Shown piece by piece: positions 41,521-53,238 of a stretch of 64,000 nt of DNA. Origin of the DNA: Eutrigla gurnardus. Lineage: Eukaryota > Chordata > Actinopteri > Perciformes > Triglidae. The translations under genes and the position numbers were made by a program. Location: the NCBI GenBank assembly GCA_963514095.1, contig OY741267.1:7842048-7906047 (forward strand), given 5' to 3'. How positions within the stretch are numbered: the stretch's first letter is position 1; each line of letters begins with the position of its first letter. Below the pieces are notes generated by a model, which searched no databases, was not told where the DNA came from, and was given only the letters and a program-made list of their open reading frames with translations.

Positions 41521-42349
41521 TGCAGTTGGCATTCAATATGAATGTGTTTTCTCTTCACAACTTATAAATACATTATGGAGGGTGAGAATGATCATACTCC
41601 ATCCATCCATCGTCCACCGCTTATCCTGTATTCAGGGTGGTCATTATATACTATTTATTTAAATTATTTAATAAATGTTTATGTCTGATTTATGATAAGA
41701 AGAACTTGACGCACACTGCTGAACTGCATTAATCTTCATGTTCCCATGCTGTCAGATGGAGTACCCCACTTTTATGTGACCCCTGATCTGCTATCTGTCT
41801 CTAAACATCCTCTCTACCCCCTCAAAAGGCAAACACAGGACTATGTGGATCTTTATAATCAACAGCGTTTACTTCTCACTGTCTCATCAGACACTCACAT
41901 CTACCTTTATATATACAAACAAATACAAGAACTCAAACTCCATTTCAAACAGCTCACACATTTACATTTCTTACATTAATAATTTGACCTTCCTCTGAAA
42001 ATGAAAGTTTGTTAATGTGCAAATTATTTATACTTCTATAATTATTATATACTATAATTCAGTGATGGAAAGTAATGTTTACTCTAGTGTTAAAATAGGA
42101 TTTGTAATTAGTTCTTGAATTCTCCTCAACTCCATCTCAGAGTAAATATTGTATTTTACTGCAACTAAACAAAATATAATCACCAAATAAATCATGATGC
42201 ATTATTATAGATTAAACTACTTTTGCTACTGATTTTTTAAATGTATTATTATAATTCTTTATCACCATCATTACTATTATTTACACATGCAGCAGAGAGG
42301 TCTGTATGATATATAATAATATATGGATTCAAAAACAACAATCACTCAG
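41521..42349. other. No gene seen; 3' flank of TRAC
   Basis: A short SINE type A tail lies at 41597-41640 (CATCCATCCATCGTCCACCG). The rest is AT-rich. This is 3' of TRAC; any enhancer here would need functional data or conservation. Confidence 0.4.
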
Positions 42350-42585
42350 TCTGTTGTCTCTTCAGTCTTTATTTCAACAATGTCAGACAAACAGTTTTAA
42401 AACATTTTGACAGATTAAATGTATTAAACGTAATTGTGATATCTACATCAACAGGACAGAGTCGAAGTTCATTCATCACTGACAGACCAGATAAACAGTG
42501 TGATGATATTTATACATGTTACTGTACAAGAAACAGACTTGATGGAGTTGGTCAGAAAATGAATCTGGCGTCTGGTGAAGAGTTC
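42350..42585 (-). CDS. TRAC: TRAC exon 4: last two bases of the stop codon and 3' UTR
   Basis: The acceptor TTTTATTTTGTAG ends at 42586 and the exon begins GAACTCTTCACC. Joined to the final T of exon 3, its first two bases make TGA, so the receptor would end ...LRLWISH. A polyadenylation signal AATAAA lies at 42373-42368 (read on minus), and the 3' end is expected about 15-25 bases further on; the exact end is a guess. A separate last exon carrying 3' UTR is also the layout of the mammalian gene. Confidence 0.75.
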
Positions 42586-43605
42586 CTACAAAATAAAACA
42601 TGAAACGATATTCAATGAATGTGATCTTAAACAGCATTAAAATACATCCAGAGAAACAGACCACTATCTACTGATGCCTATAATATGATGCAACCAAATC
42701 ACAAAAAGTTGGCAACAGGAAATGTGAATCAGTAAGTGTTTCTGTTTAATCAAAATGTCTGGAGAAAAATATCATTTAATATCATAGACTGTACAAAAAG
42801 TGGTTGAGTTTGGCGTATTAGAAGCTATTTCTGCCATAGTTCTGTGGCAAAAAGAGGTAAAAAAAATGAAGGCAGGCTGAAAGCTGACTGCTGGAAACAA
42901 AGGGAGTAGAGCAAGGATGACGAGACTAATAGACACAGGTGATACACAGAAAAAAAGGAGGGAAAACTGACAGGAAGACAAACAAATACAGCACACAAGA
43001 GGCTGGCAACAGGAAATCAACTTAAGTAAAAAACTTTATTTTAAATTGGAATAATGTCTGTACCCTTTAATTTAATATTTGTTTACATTGAAATGCTTTA
43101 GAGTTGAATCATTGTTTTTTTATTTGAAATATCTTCTCATTCCTAAACATTAGTTTTTCCTTTACAGAAGATTTGTCCAAAGAAACATCAAATCCACTTA
43201 TGTCAATGGTCTACTTAATCTACATCTGTCATTAAAGCATCATGGGTGCTTGTCTATTATGCTCACGTAACAAAGCTCAGTTTTGGAAAGTCAGTTTACT
43301 AAACTTAACAACTGATGGAACACACAACATGAACGCTGGTATCTGAAATTTGTCCTGGGTCATGCCGACTTGAGTGTCACTAGCCCAGCCCAGCCAAGCC
43401 ACTAATTGAGTGATTGACAGACCATAAGTGAATGTAAATTGTATAAACCAATGGGATGTGCCAATACCAGTCAGCCAATCCACCACAAATCCACCAGCTG
43501 ACTGGCCCACATATGCATCGGCCCACCGGGATAGTGCCCGTATGCCAAATATCCAGTCCACCCCTGCCGGTACCAAAAAGCAGTCTCTCTCTCTCTCTCT
43601 CTCTG

Positions 43606-43655
<50 letters not shown>

Positions 43656-43991
43656 CTGAAAAACATGTGCTTTACTTTTTTAGTTTAAATTTGGTATTCA
43701 TTATATATCATTTGGTTTTTAAATCACCTAAGCCGCCACTTTCCATCACTGAATTTATAAGTATAAATTCCCTTTGCACATTGAAACACTTTAATTTTCA
43801 TAGGAAGGTCAAATTCTGGAGAGGGACACCTGGAATGCCCTGCTCAGCCTGTAACCGTGACGCGACTCTCAGAGAAGCGTAAGATAATGGATGGATGATG
43901 TTTGACGGTCCAAAAAAAATCATGTGTTTATACCTATACTCAAAGAATCCGGAATTACTGTACGTAACTAACGTGATCAGATGTTACTTAC
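42586..43991 (-). other. TRAC intron 3
   Basis: A GTAAGT donor (43991) and TTTTGTAG acceptor (42586) bound it. It holds a CT-TA microsatellite (43580-43652) and, near 43795-43900, a repeat tail ending in GGATGGATG. No exon was seen inside. Confidence 0.6.
43580..43652 (+). repeat. (CT)n(TA)n microsatellite
   Basis: Ten CT units, then TGTATG and about 20 TA units, inside TRAC intron 3. Confidence 0.95.
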
Positions 43992-44099
43992 AGTGACTGA
44001 TCCACAGCCGCAGTGTCATCAGGACATTGAAGACGACGGTCTTGATGAAGATCAGGCGGAGGCCCAAGATGGCCAGAGACACAGCGTTCACTGTTTCAT
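43992..44099 (-). CDS. TRAC: TRAC exon 3: transmembrane segment
   Basis: The exon (108 nt, phase 2 in, phase 1 out) follows a TTTTTGCAG acceptor and ends before GTAAGT. It encodes DETVNAVSLAILGLRLIFIK then TVVFNVLMTLRLWISH. The hydrophobic span carries Arg and Lys five residues apart (R-L-I-F-I-K), the charged pair through which TCR alpha chains bind CD3 delta-epsilon and CD247 in other vertebrates, and the V-F-N-V-L-M-T-L-R-L-W end is the conserved antigen-receptor motif of TCR alpha. If not spliced, the exon reads on for two codons to a TAA, which adds C-K. Confidence 0.93.
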
Positions 44100-44191
44100 C
44101 TGCAAAAATCATCATCATCATCATCATCATCAACAACAACATCACCATCAACGTCATCATCATTAACTTCACATCACAGTTTTGTACTGAC

Positions 44192-44233
44192 CTTGTTCCA
44201 GAGTGCCTTCACACAGACCAGATGCAGCCTCCG
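44192..44233 (-). CDS. TRAC: TRAC exon 2: connecting peptide
   Basis: This 42-nt exon lies between a TGATGTGTTTCAG acceptor and a GTCAGT donor, in the same phase as its neighbours. It encodes AEAASGLCEGTLEQ (first residue shared with exon 1). The single Cys is in position to form the disulphide with TCR beta. Exon size and position agree with the small second exon of TRAC in mammals. Confidence 0.88.
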
Positions 44234-44569
44234 CTGAAACACATCAGACACAACAAGACATTATTAGTTATGACAGAAATCATTATTAGTTTGATATTTT
44301 CTACCAGAATTCATGTTTTTTTTGTTTCGTTTTTTTTTTACAAATGGCAAATTCTTTTTTTTAAATTACATTTTCATTCCCCCAACCCATTTTTTAACAT
44401 GGGCTATAACATGCTTTACATTTACATCAGTAAAAAAACGAAACATTATTGAAGCCAACTTAAAGATTTTTAGATTTTTTTTTAAAGCATTCTACAGACG
44501 CAGATATAACATGAGTTGGGAAATCAGTCGGCCTTGGTTTTCGGTTTGGCACGCAGTATAGCCAACAGG

Positions 44570-45230
44570 TTTTGATTGGATTATCTAAGTGGACGTTTGG
44601 TGGTGTAAGCTGTTAGTAGCCCTGAGATATAAGCAGGAGCTAGACAATGGAGTGCTTTAAAAGTGATTAAAAGGATCTTAATATCAATCCTGAACTTCGT
44701 TGGCAGCGAGGCTAAAATAGGATTGGTGTGAGATCTCCAGTGTTACAGTTAATAGTCCGCCTGCTGCATTTTGTACAAGCTGAATAAGGAGCAGGGCATT
44801 TTGGATAAGACAAGTAAAAGGGTTCACTGCAAAAGTCAAGAAGAGAAAATATGAAGGCCTTGATAATAATTGTCTGATTTTTGCAATGTTTTGTAGAGGA
44901 AACATCCTGCTCAAATTTCAAGTGATGATCAAAAATAAACCCAAGATTACAGGAGTTTGGTTTGGCACTGGTGGAAAGAGGGCCAATACACTGCTGAATG
45001 TTTGTTGTACTTTTGGGCCAAATAATAAGAAGTTCTGTTTGACAGTTTTAGCTAAAGAAAGTTGAGTGACATCCAGTCCTTTATAACATAAAGACATAAC
45101 AGTTGTGGAGGGTGTCTAGGTTGCTGAAGTCATCTAGTTTTACTGAAAGTTATAGCTGAGTGTCATCTGCATAACAATGAGTTAACTTAACCCTTAGGAA
45201 CCCCATAACAGTTGAGCAGACCTGTCAGTT
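44570..45230 (-). repeat. L2-type LINE relic in TRAC intron 1
   Basis: Decayed minus-strand sequence recalls the C-terminal part of an L2 reverse transcriptase: KFEQDVSSTKHCKNQT, LLDFC, CTKCSRRTINCN and FRIDIKILLITFKALHCLAP with many breaks. It has the same orientation as TRAC and separates exons 1 and 2. Confidence 0.7.
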
Positions 45231-45326
45231 GAACATCAGGTTGACTTTTTAATTTTTAATTAATTTCACCTTTTTATTATCAGGGGAAATACAATTATAC
45301 AAAAGTGATGTTAAATTCTCACTCAC

Positions 45327-45530
45327 CTTGGCCACACTGTTCTTTGTCCTGATCAGATGATAACAGAGACACCTGGTTGTACAGGGAGTCACCTGATATC
45401 TGGACAGCGTCTGTCTCATTGAACATTAGATATTTATTCTTTGCTGCTTTGTTTCTGCTGAAACCAGCAGCCAGGCAGGCTGACGTATTTCCATTGGACA
45501 GCTTGTAGTAGGATGGCTGGTAGTCCTCAT
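45327..45530 (-). CDS. TRAC: TRAC exon 1: T-cell receptor alpha constant Ig-like domain
   Basis: This is the main exon of the constant gene of the TCR alpha chain, the membrane receptor subunit that pairs with TCR beta and CD3. It is bounded by a TTTGTGTCTCTCAG acceptor and a GTGAGT donor and is 204 nt long (phase 2 in, phase 1 out). The first codon is completed by the last base of a TRAJ segment: A plus AT gives Asn, then EDYQPSYYKL. Two cysteines (SACLAAGF and EQCGQ, 48-50 residues apart) are the intradomain pair. Potential N-glycosylation sites are N-T-S and N-E-T. At about 68 residues it is shorter than the roughly 90-residue mammalian domain, as in other teleosts, and the Trp seen before the second Cys in mammals is absent. 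Confidence 0.95.
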
Positions 45531-45574
45531 CTGAGAGACACAAAAAGGACGAGTCTAATCAACACAATGTTCAA

Positions 45575-45577
45575 ACA

Positions 45578-45611
<34 letters not shown>

Positions 45612-45612
45612 A
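45575..45612 (+). repeat. (ATT)n microsatellite
   Basis: About twelve ATT units just upstream (in transcription) of TRAC exon 1. Confidence 0.9.
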
Positions 45613-46439
45613 CATAACAGTGTAACAGGTTCAGACCAAGTTCTCTGGTCACACTGTGATTGAAACATCCAGATCTGCTGCCAACATTTCAAACTTAATT
45701 TCAGACAGATCCCAAATCACACAACCATTAGAATATATAATTCTTGAAAATGTCCAAACACAATCCGGATGTTATTCATAAACAGCTTTATCTGGCAGTG
45801 AACTGAGAGGAACCTTTCAAACCTATTTTACCAACTGGATTTTATGTTCTTAATCTTACGTGTCATTTTATCTGTATGAATTCTGAAATGTTCAACATTA
45901 AACTGAAGTTAAACTGTTGGACTAATTCAGACATTTACAAGTAAAACTAAAATAAATGGCAGCTGAAATTCTTATCTTGTTCTTTTGAATTAATAATCAC
46001 AAGTTTAAGTTGAAATATTTGTCTTTGCTGTAATACGTGTTTTGACTTAACAGAGACTCACTTTAAAGTATTTACAAAGTTTGTTTTCAAATTATTTTTA
46101 TTTTTGTGTAAAAAAGGTATTGAAGATGTAATGTTTGTTTCTTCGTTTTACAATTAATTACATCTGCCTCTGTTTGAAATTGTTATATGACTACACAGAA
46201 ATAAAATGTGATTAAAACTTTAAATTACTAAATTATTTTTAAAATCACTATTCTGAATTTCTTACAATCATAAAACGTCATGAAATACACATGACGATAC
46301 ATGACAATATAACAACTTTGATTTTAGATCCAAACATGAGTGTGTCATCAATATTAACAACTATGGAACATCTTTCATTATACTGATTACACCCTAGTTT
46401 ATGTTACAACATCTTATTATTAATTATAATACCAACTAT
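45613..46439. other. J-C intron sequence, no gene seen
   Basis: AT-rich intron between the last TRAJ relic and TRAC. Nothing recognisable. Confidence 0.4.
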
Positions 46440-46760
46440 TTTTGTATATTGTTACAGGGGTTTGTTGAGGGGTTCGGGTTCCTTCTGTGTGGAATTTGCA
46501 TGTTCTGCCCATGTAAGCATGGGTTCTCTCCGGGTTCTTCGGCTTCCTTCCACAGTCCAAAGATGGAGTGTAAGTTAATTGATGATAAATTGCCTGTAGG
46601 TGTGAAGGTGAGTGTGAATGGTGCAGGATGGGGATAAGGTCATTGGATGGGGATACGTTAATTGATCACTCTAAATTGCCCATAGATGTGAGTGTGAATC
46701 CGCAAAATGACAGCTGGGATCGGCTCCCTGAATAAGCGGTAGAAGATGGATGGATGGTAT
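46440..46760 (+). repeat. Damaged SINE (type A) in the J-C intron
   Basis: It contains GGTTCCTTCTGTGTGGAATT, CATGTAAGCATGGGTTCTC, TAAATTGCCTGTAGGTGTG and CTGAATAAGCGGTAGAAGAT. The middle is partly duplicated and the tRNA-like head is missing. Confidence 0.75.
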
Positions 46761-46786
46761 ACTTTTGAATATTTTTCATGACTCAC

Positions 46787-46846
46787 TTTTAAGATTTTAA
46801 GAATTAATTCCAGCTCCAAAGATAACTTTAAAGCAGGCAGCATTCA
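46787..46846 (-). pseudogene. TRAJ: TRAJ pseudogene closest to TRAC (in-frame stop)
   Basis: A 60-nt J-like segment ends in a GTGAGT donor. It reads NAACFKVIFGAGINS-stop-NLK: the F-G-A-G motif is kept but the eighth codon of the motif region is TAA. The recognition signal is weak: heptamer GACTGTG at 46847-46853, and 12 bases further a poor nonamer (GTTTGTTGT). It could still rearrange but would give a truncated chain. Confidence 0.7.
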
Positions 46847-48818
46847 CACAGTCAGCAGTCGCAGCACAACAAACACATCAACACCATCACATGGCTTTTT
46901 ACTTTTTAAGTTATAAAAAGGCCACAGGGACCTTTGGGAGTTCCTCATTGACATTTTACTAATTTTCAAAGTCAAACTAAGTAATCAGGAAATGTGTAAA
47001 ATAGGTTTAATCTTAAATTAGTTATGGAAATTAAATTAAGTTAGTCAAATAGAAATGGTAAACATAATGTAAATGCCTACACCACTTATATAGACAGCAT
47101 ATGTAAATTCACATAGACATTTTTTAAAAATGTACTAAATGTATTTGAAATGTAACATATTTCCGGTAAAAACAACAACAATGACCACAAAACATTTTGC
47201 AGGAATTTCACAGGACCTGTGTTTTTGTAAGGTTCTTAAGCTTTTATATATTTTATGCAATATATATTATCTCAAAAATAAGAATGATCTAGTTTCCAGT
47301 TTTCTGTGTCAAATTTAAGTTGCATTTTATGTAACTTTGTGTGATAATGATACATCTTGTTCCATCCATCAGTAACACAATATGATTATGATTGTATTTA
47401 ATGATTACACTAATTACATCTTAAAGTTTACTTTTTATAATATCTATTTTATTATTTATTTATTTATTTTATCTATTTTATTTGTATTTACTTACAGGCC
47501 TGGACATGCAGTATGATCCCGTTTCCAATAGTGAACTTGTATCCGACATTCACACATTCATTGAGTCCAGAACAAAAAACATCACACACTTTGATCAAGT
47601 TAAGTCTCTTAATATGACAATAGTTTCTAGATACTTTTGTCCAACATCAGTAATTATTGGTCAGGTCACACATATAGGTGCTGCATTAACAATATCAAAT
47701 CTGGTTTGTTTGCTAAAATAGCATTTATGTTGGACCACCCCACCCTAGTCTGTTCTCAAATGTAATACTTTATAGTTTCTTTAAAGTCCATTTTCTAAAT
47801 TCATATCAAATCTGCATAAATTAGATCCACCACACAGCACTTTTTAAAAAAGAAAATACATCACTGTTAAAGCTGGTTGATGCCTGATTGCTGACTGTTT
47901 TGAAATAGAGCCTGGTGCTGTGCGCACTTGAGCTAGATAACGTCACTTCCAGCCAACTTTATGTAGAACATCAGGATCTGTTTTAACCAAATATTCTCTG
48001 GTGTAGTTCAGATAAAAACACAGTTTCACAATCTGTCAACATGTTAGCAGGTCGTTCATGCCTGTAACGGTTCACATGTTGAAATGTTGCTGTGCTATTG
48101 CTTGCTATGCCTGACACAATGGACGACTACTGTTAATATTACTACTGCTAATTCTATTACTAAAAACCAAATGCAGATGGAAACCACCAGCCTGCTATGC
48201 TCATGATTTTTGCCTTGAGTCTGTGAAGGCAGTTTTTTCTCGCCACTGTTGTGCTGTACCACATGCTCCTAGGTGATATTGGGACTTTTAAAATAATTTA
48301 CTTTGAAAACCATGAGCATGTTCCAGTGTTCAATGACTAAAATGTCCTGGGATAACTTTTTTTTCATTTTTGGTTATGATATATCACTATTACTATAATG
48401 AAATGTAATTATACTGTATCTTGTTTTCAATTACATTTTTGATACCAGGTAGGACAAATATAAATTGATTAATGATACTCAACTTTACACATGAGTATGA
48501 TTAAAATATTGTAGTATATTATTGTATTTTATTTTTGTAGATAGTAACTAAGGAAATAAGAAGGCTGAAAAATATAACAACCCTCTTCTAAATACTTTTA
48601 TTTATATCTATTTCATTATACCTTTTTGAAGAAACATGTTTAATTGCTCTTAAATGAAATATATTTCCTAAATATTCACAAGTAAACTGTGGTTAATAGC
48701 AGAACAGAATATGAATATTGGACCTTCATAGTCCTGTTGACTGTCTGGAGTTAATAGTCAAAAATATAAGATAATTTAATTTAATATAAGATAGCAATAG
48801 ATAAAACTTTCTACTCAC
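46847..48818. other. No J segment or gene seen
   Basis: Long AT-rich gap in the array. Open frames such as 47482-47721 have no J motif or recognisable domain. Confidence 0.4.
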
Positions 48819-48878
48819 ATGTTTGAATTTTCAGTAGAATTCTTGCTCCAAAACTCATTTTCACGTTGTTACTATTCA
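48819..48878 (-). CDS. TRAJ: TRAJ segment with F-G-A-R motif
   Basis: The 60-nt coding part reads NSNNVKMSFGARILLKIQT before a GTGAGT donor. The second Gly of the F-G-x-G motif, which forms the J-region beta bulge, is Arg. The signal is very good: heptamer CACAGTG (48879-48885 as CACTGTG on plus), 12-bp spacer, nonamer GGTTATTGT (48898-48906). It should rearrange, but folding of the product is doubtful. Confidence 0.8.
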
Positions 48879-49244
48879 CACTGTGCATTTAAGCTCAACA
48901 ATAACCACCGATGGGATTAACAATAACAACCACCGAAGACAAATAGTACAAATGAGGATGAATTACAATCTGAACTCATGTTTTTGTGGACAATATTTAA
49001 CTAAACTTATTATGTATTGTGCAGAGCAGCAAACTTTTACAATATACAATTATATGTATTTTTATTTATAAACACAATTTGGTTAAATTTAAGATTACTC
49101 GTGCTTACTGTTAATTACTGGATTGTTTGCACTTTTTTTTTTTACTATTTTTCTTAAAAGATTTCTATCAATTAATATGAAACAATTACCCAAAGAAGTT
49201 ATTCTCATGCAGAAAGACAAATAATAATAATGTTTAATTCTTAC

Positions 49245-49288
49245 TGGATTGTACGAAGTAAGACGATGTTTGTGTAAAGCATCATTCA
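49245..49288 (-). pseudogene. TRAJ: TRAJ relic lacking the F-G-x-G motif
   Basis: A GTAAGA donor and a degenerate signal (heptamer TACAGTT at 49289-49295, nonamer GGTTTGTGA 12 bases away) bracket only 44 nt, about 16 short of a normal J, and no F-G-x-G is encoded. It reads like a J whose middle was deleted, with loss of frame. Confidence 0.5.
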
Positions 49289-49684
49289 AACTGTACCCGT
49301 TGTTGGTTCACAAACCTCCTAATGGTTTAACTCTCAAATAACAACTCGTCCGAAGATCTCAAGATAATAACAATAACACTACTGTTCAATCCTTCTGAAG
49401 GTTGCTTGATTTACATGTCATGTAGTAGTACCTATTTGAAAGTGTAAGTAAAATTATGATATAAATATTGAAATTCAGCATAATGTAACTGACTATGTTA
49501 AAGTCTTTACATTTATGTGAAATGTTCTGTGTTGAGTCATGAATTTAACAATTATTATAATTAACAGGAATATAAGTGTTGATAAGTGTCTAATACAAAA
49601 ATACAGTGAATTATTTCACATGAGTTTAAAATAAATATGCAACTATTATATTTAATGTCCAGTTTAGTGGATGAACAGACTTAC

Positions 49685-49744
49685 TGGTGTGAACTATAAG
49701 CATTGTGCCGGATCCAAAAATCTGTTTATCGGCTGCATAATTCA
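49685..49744 (-). CDS. TRAJ: TRAJ segment NYAADKQIFGSGTMLIVHT
   Basis: A 60-nt J with the full F-G-S-G-T motif, an intact GTAAGT donor and a perfect CACTGTG heptamer next to the coding end (49745-49751). The 12-bp spacer is followed by nonamer TGTTATTGC (49764-49772), 6 of 9 matches to consensus. It looks usable. Confidence 0.88.
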
Positions 49745-49772
49745 CACAGTGTCACAGTTCAGTGCAATAACA

Positions 49773-49864
49773 TTGAGCAACACAATCTACTCAAAATTTT
49801 AAAATATATTGAGGTGAATTAAATCAAATTTGGGAATACAACTATACTAATAATAATTACATTG

Positions 49865-49918
<54 letters not shown>

Positions 49919-51179
49919 CGGACCATAATTAAGCCTTAAATGTTAATTTTCTTCAGTTTACTCTCAGGGTGGTGAAAGGTGCAATACAGGATACATTTCT
50001 TTCATTGTTGAATGAAATTTATGTCCATAAACATATGTATAAAATTCCACTTGCTTAAGTCAGTCAGTGACACACTATGTAACACTTCCAAATGCGTAAA
50101 TGGCTCTATTTCTTACACAGAGGTTTACAAATTGTATAGGATAACTCACTGAAGCAATTAGAAAAATTAGATATATAATTAGATATAACTATAACAGGAA
50201 TAATTGCATGGTGGAACTGTCACTGTACATGTTAACACTATGCTGACGATGCCATTTTATACATCAAGTGTTTAAAAGTGAACTAAAAGTTAGTCTTAGT
50301 GATTCATTAGCTTCCTTTACTTGAGACTATTTTTTACCATGTGGCTTTTTTGTTTCCATAATACTAAAACAAACTATATCTAAGATCACTGCTCAAAACA
50401 ATTAATATGATAAAAAACATTTTTTAAACTAACCTGCACTGAAAGGTTGACCATATACACCCAAAATACTACAAAAAAAGAAAAAAACACTATAACATCA
50501 TGTTGTTTTGTACTACATTGGTGGTTGAGAATGAGAAAGTGTAAAAAGATATCTGATTAGCTTTTTCCTTATACAGTAGAGCTACTCAATTCTGTTATTA
50601 TTACTTGAACTAGAAATATTGTTTTCAAAGCAACGTGTCCAGAATCAATCTGATGTATTGCAAATGAGGATCATACACAACCAACCCACCCAAAAAAAAC
50701 AATGTAAATGTAACAATATTATGTTGTTGTTTTTCTAAGTTGGTGGTTGAGAATGGGAAAGTTTAAGAACATGCTTTGATTTCTATCAACTGACTTACCT
50801 TACTGTTTTTTTTTTACCTCATTAGAGTTTATGGATTATGTTCTTATTACAAGAATGCAAATCTATTTGAAAGGTAACATGCCCTCAATTTATCTGATTG
50901 ACAGCAAATGTTAATCAAATACAACCAAAATAAGTTTAGTTGTAAACAAGGAAAGACAGCAGCAAACTGAAGAGCTAATAAACTGTCATTTTTAAATAAT
51001 TTACAGATACTAATATTAAATACACTGACTAAATTAATGAATATCACAAATCCAAAATGTGCGACATTAAATGAGAATTGGAGAACAGTGATAAGAAAAC
51101 TATCCACAAGATGAATGTGATTATGGTGAAAACAGTTTGTAGTCCAACAAGTAAATATAAATAATGAGACTTGACTCAC
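49773..51179. other. No J segment seen; (TTA)n at 49868-49918
   Basis: Apart from the trinucleotide repeat, the stretch shows two related phrases, near 50515 and 50740 (TTGGTGGTTGAGAATGRGAA), about 220 bases apart. They point to a small tandem duplication. Confidence 0.45.
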
Positions 51180-51242
51180 TGGTTTCAATAACTAACATGA
51201 TTCCTCTTCCAAAGTAGATTTTCTGTCGTCCAGAGTCAGTCA
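51180..51242 (-). CDS. TRAJ: TRAJ segment TDSGRQKIYFGRGIMLVIET
   Basis: A 63-nt J with F-G-R-G, a GTGAGT donor, heptamer CACTGTG (51243-51249), exact 12-bp spacer and nonamer TGTTTTTGG (51262-51270; 7 of 9). All parts look functional. Confidence 0.9.
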
Positions 51243-51270
51243 CACAGTGCTAGGATACAAACCAAAAACA

Positions 51271-51903
51271 CTGGAAGCTGGAGCTTCACATTTTGTCAAA
51301 TGTTTTACCAATGATCAGATATTAAATATTATTCTATCATATGTGGCATTACATACATCACTTTCAATAATTTATGAGATACTTTTAAGATAATTGTCTT
51401 CTTTTTATATGTGAAAACACTTATATTTTATTATATTATACACTTATATTTTTCATGTATTACAAAATAAGGTAAAAGGAAATGGAATTTAACCTAATGC
51501 CAAGCCAACTAAAATGTCAAATTACAAATGGAGGACAAAGATATTGTCTTTGAAAACTACCTCAAAGAACCCACAGGTAATTAATTCCATCACATTCTCT
51601 GCAAAAGCTGAACTTTTACTGTCAGACTGCCTGTATGGAAACTAGCTTATGATAATGTCTGTTAAACAATTTAAATTAAATTTTAAAATTAAATACTTTG
51701 AATCTATGGCTTAACAATAGATAAATCATCTTCATGTAGGACATTTAAAGGATAAATAAGAATTGTATGTTCATATTGTACAGAGGAGAGTCAAATAATA
51801 TCCCAGATAGTTGATACTCTGAAATAAAAAGAAACCCTACAAACTAAGGTAGATTTAAAGTGCAAAAACAGTGCATAGATCAACCAGTCAAAGTGGATTA
51901 CAC
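51271..51903. other. No J segment seen
   Basis: AT-rich spacer without motifs. Confidence 0.4.
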
Positions 51904-51960
51904 TCAATGTCAGTTTAGTGCCAGAACTAAAGAAAATCTTACGAGCTCCAGATCCAATCA
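51904..51960 (-). CDS. TRAJ: TRAJ-like segment with F-S-S-G motif, probably non-functional
   Basis: After a CACAGTG heptamer (51961-51967) the segment reads IGSGARKIFFSSGTKLTL. The first Gly of the motif is Ser. The only GT at the right phase (GTGTAA) comes two codons earlier than in other J segments and is a weak donor. No good nonamer is found at 12 bp; an AGTTATTGC stands only 3 bases from the heptamer. Likely decayed. Confidence 0.6.
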
Positions 51961-51967
51961 CACTGTG

Positions 51968-52920
51968 ACAGCAATAACTAGAGATTGAAATTCATGTTAA
52001 AATCTCATAAATTTCAAATCTGTACATTTTGAATGGTTTATTACTACTAAGGCTACAGCCTGACAACTGTCAACATTGGAAACAACAATAATAGTGATTT
52101 TGTTATCATCATAATCGCTGTAAGAATTTTTTAGTATATTGTTTAAATGTGACGAAAATGTCTTCAAGAAAGATAGAGGATGTTTCAGTTTCCCATCTTC
52201 CCATTAAGCCTAATAAAGCTGACAATAAAACACAATTCAACATTAACACTGACTGGCCTAAATGGCAGCAACATGGGGCAGCATTTAAATCAGTTGGGAC
52301 TATTAAGATTATTATGTGTTTTTTATCCTCAAACAAGATTCAGATCCATTTATAAAAAAATATATATTGTTATAACGATAAAAGTTCAGAGAAGTTCCAT
52401 TCTCTTTGTTCTATCTTCTATCTATGAAGCGTTTATCAAATATTTTTAACACGGACACTAGTACAAAGTTGCATTTGCTGTTTTTCAAAGACTACTCTTT
52501 TAAATATTTGTTTTAATTCCAGCCCAGAAACGGCGCTTCACACTTACATTCACAAACTGAAAACATACCAAAAAAAAGAACTATTAAGAAACCACCATTG
52601 ATGATATAGTCATTAAATCCACCAGTCTGAGATCAAGGTTTCAATTCTCTGTTTAGAACTTCACTTGTTAGGTTGGAATTACAAATAATACAAATTTAAA
52701 GATACATTGTTCCACCTTATGAAACAATAACTGGTATTAAGTCTATGCTATATAACAATGCCAGATATTTTGTGAACGTGGCAATTTTCTTTTTACATTT
52801 AAATTTAATTTCTCCTTTCACCTAATGCCAAGCCGATTAAAATGTCTTTAATGATTGAGGATAAACATACAACCCCACAAACATTTAATAATTACTAGCG
52901 AAGAGAATAAAACATTTTTT
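51968..52920. other. No J segment seen
   Basis: AT-rich. Open frames at 52109-52336 and 52149-52449 show no domain. Confidence 0.4.
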
Positions 52921-53045
52921 GATTAAAGCTACTTTAATCCCAAAACCCCCATTTCTTTTTTTTTTTTATTTAAAATAAAATGATGATGATAACTGTACTT
53001 ACTTTCCTGCTTACGAACCTAACTATTAATAACAGGCTGGCTAGG
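52921..53045 (-). pseudogene. TRAJ: TRAJ relic (donor end only), duplicate of the J at 53659
   Basis: Plus-strand GATTAAAGCTACTTTAATCC ... AAAATGATGATGATAACTGT then ACTTACTTTCCTGC matches the flank and donor end of the J at 53659, but the coding part is lost after about 8 bases. It marks the start of a duplicated block. Confidence 0.55.
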
Positions 53046-53175
53046 CTTTTATTAAACATATGTAATAATATTCATAATAATTGTGGATTATTTTGAGTTG
53101 ATGTAACTGTTACCTTAATGCGATTTGTGTTTTTTTTGCATAATCACTTCAATGATAACAATTAGCAATACTCAC

Positions 53176-53238
53176 AACATTCTAATGTAAGTTTGGTCCC
53201 TTTTGCAAAAATCTGTCTTCTGTTTCCTCCAGTAGTCA
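53176..53238 (-). CDS. TRAJ: TRAJ segment with F-A-K-G motif and an 8-bp RSS spacer
   Basis: It reads TTGGNRRQIFAKGTKLTLEC with a GTGAGT donor and a perfect CACTGTG heptamer (53239-53245), but the first Gly is Ala and the nonamer AGTTTTTGT (53254-53262) stands only 8 bases away. Its sister at 53997 has F-G-K-G and a normal 12-bp spacer. RAG needs 12 or 23 bp, so this copy should not rearrange efficiently. Confidence 0.8.

Noticed and set aside
44101..44166. His/Ile-rich open frames beside TRAC exon 3
   Set aside because: They come from an ATC/CAT-type trinucleotide repeat in intron 2.
45620..45690. CACTGTG heptamer-like string near TRAC exon 1 that could mark another J
   Set aside because: No F-G-x-G coding or splice donor at the right distance; the string fits by chance.
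50420..50470. ACTAACCTGCACTGAAAGGTTGACC as a further J
   Set aside because: No GT donor in phase, no F-G-x-G and no signal sequence.
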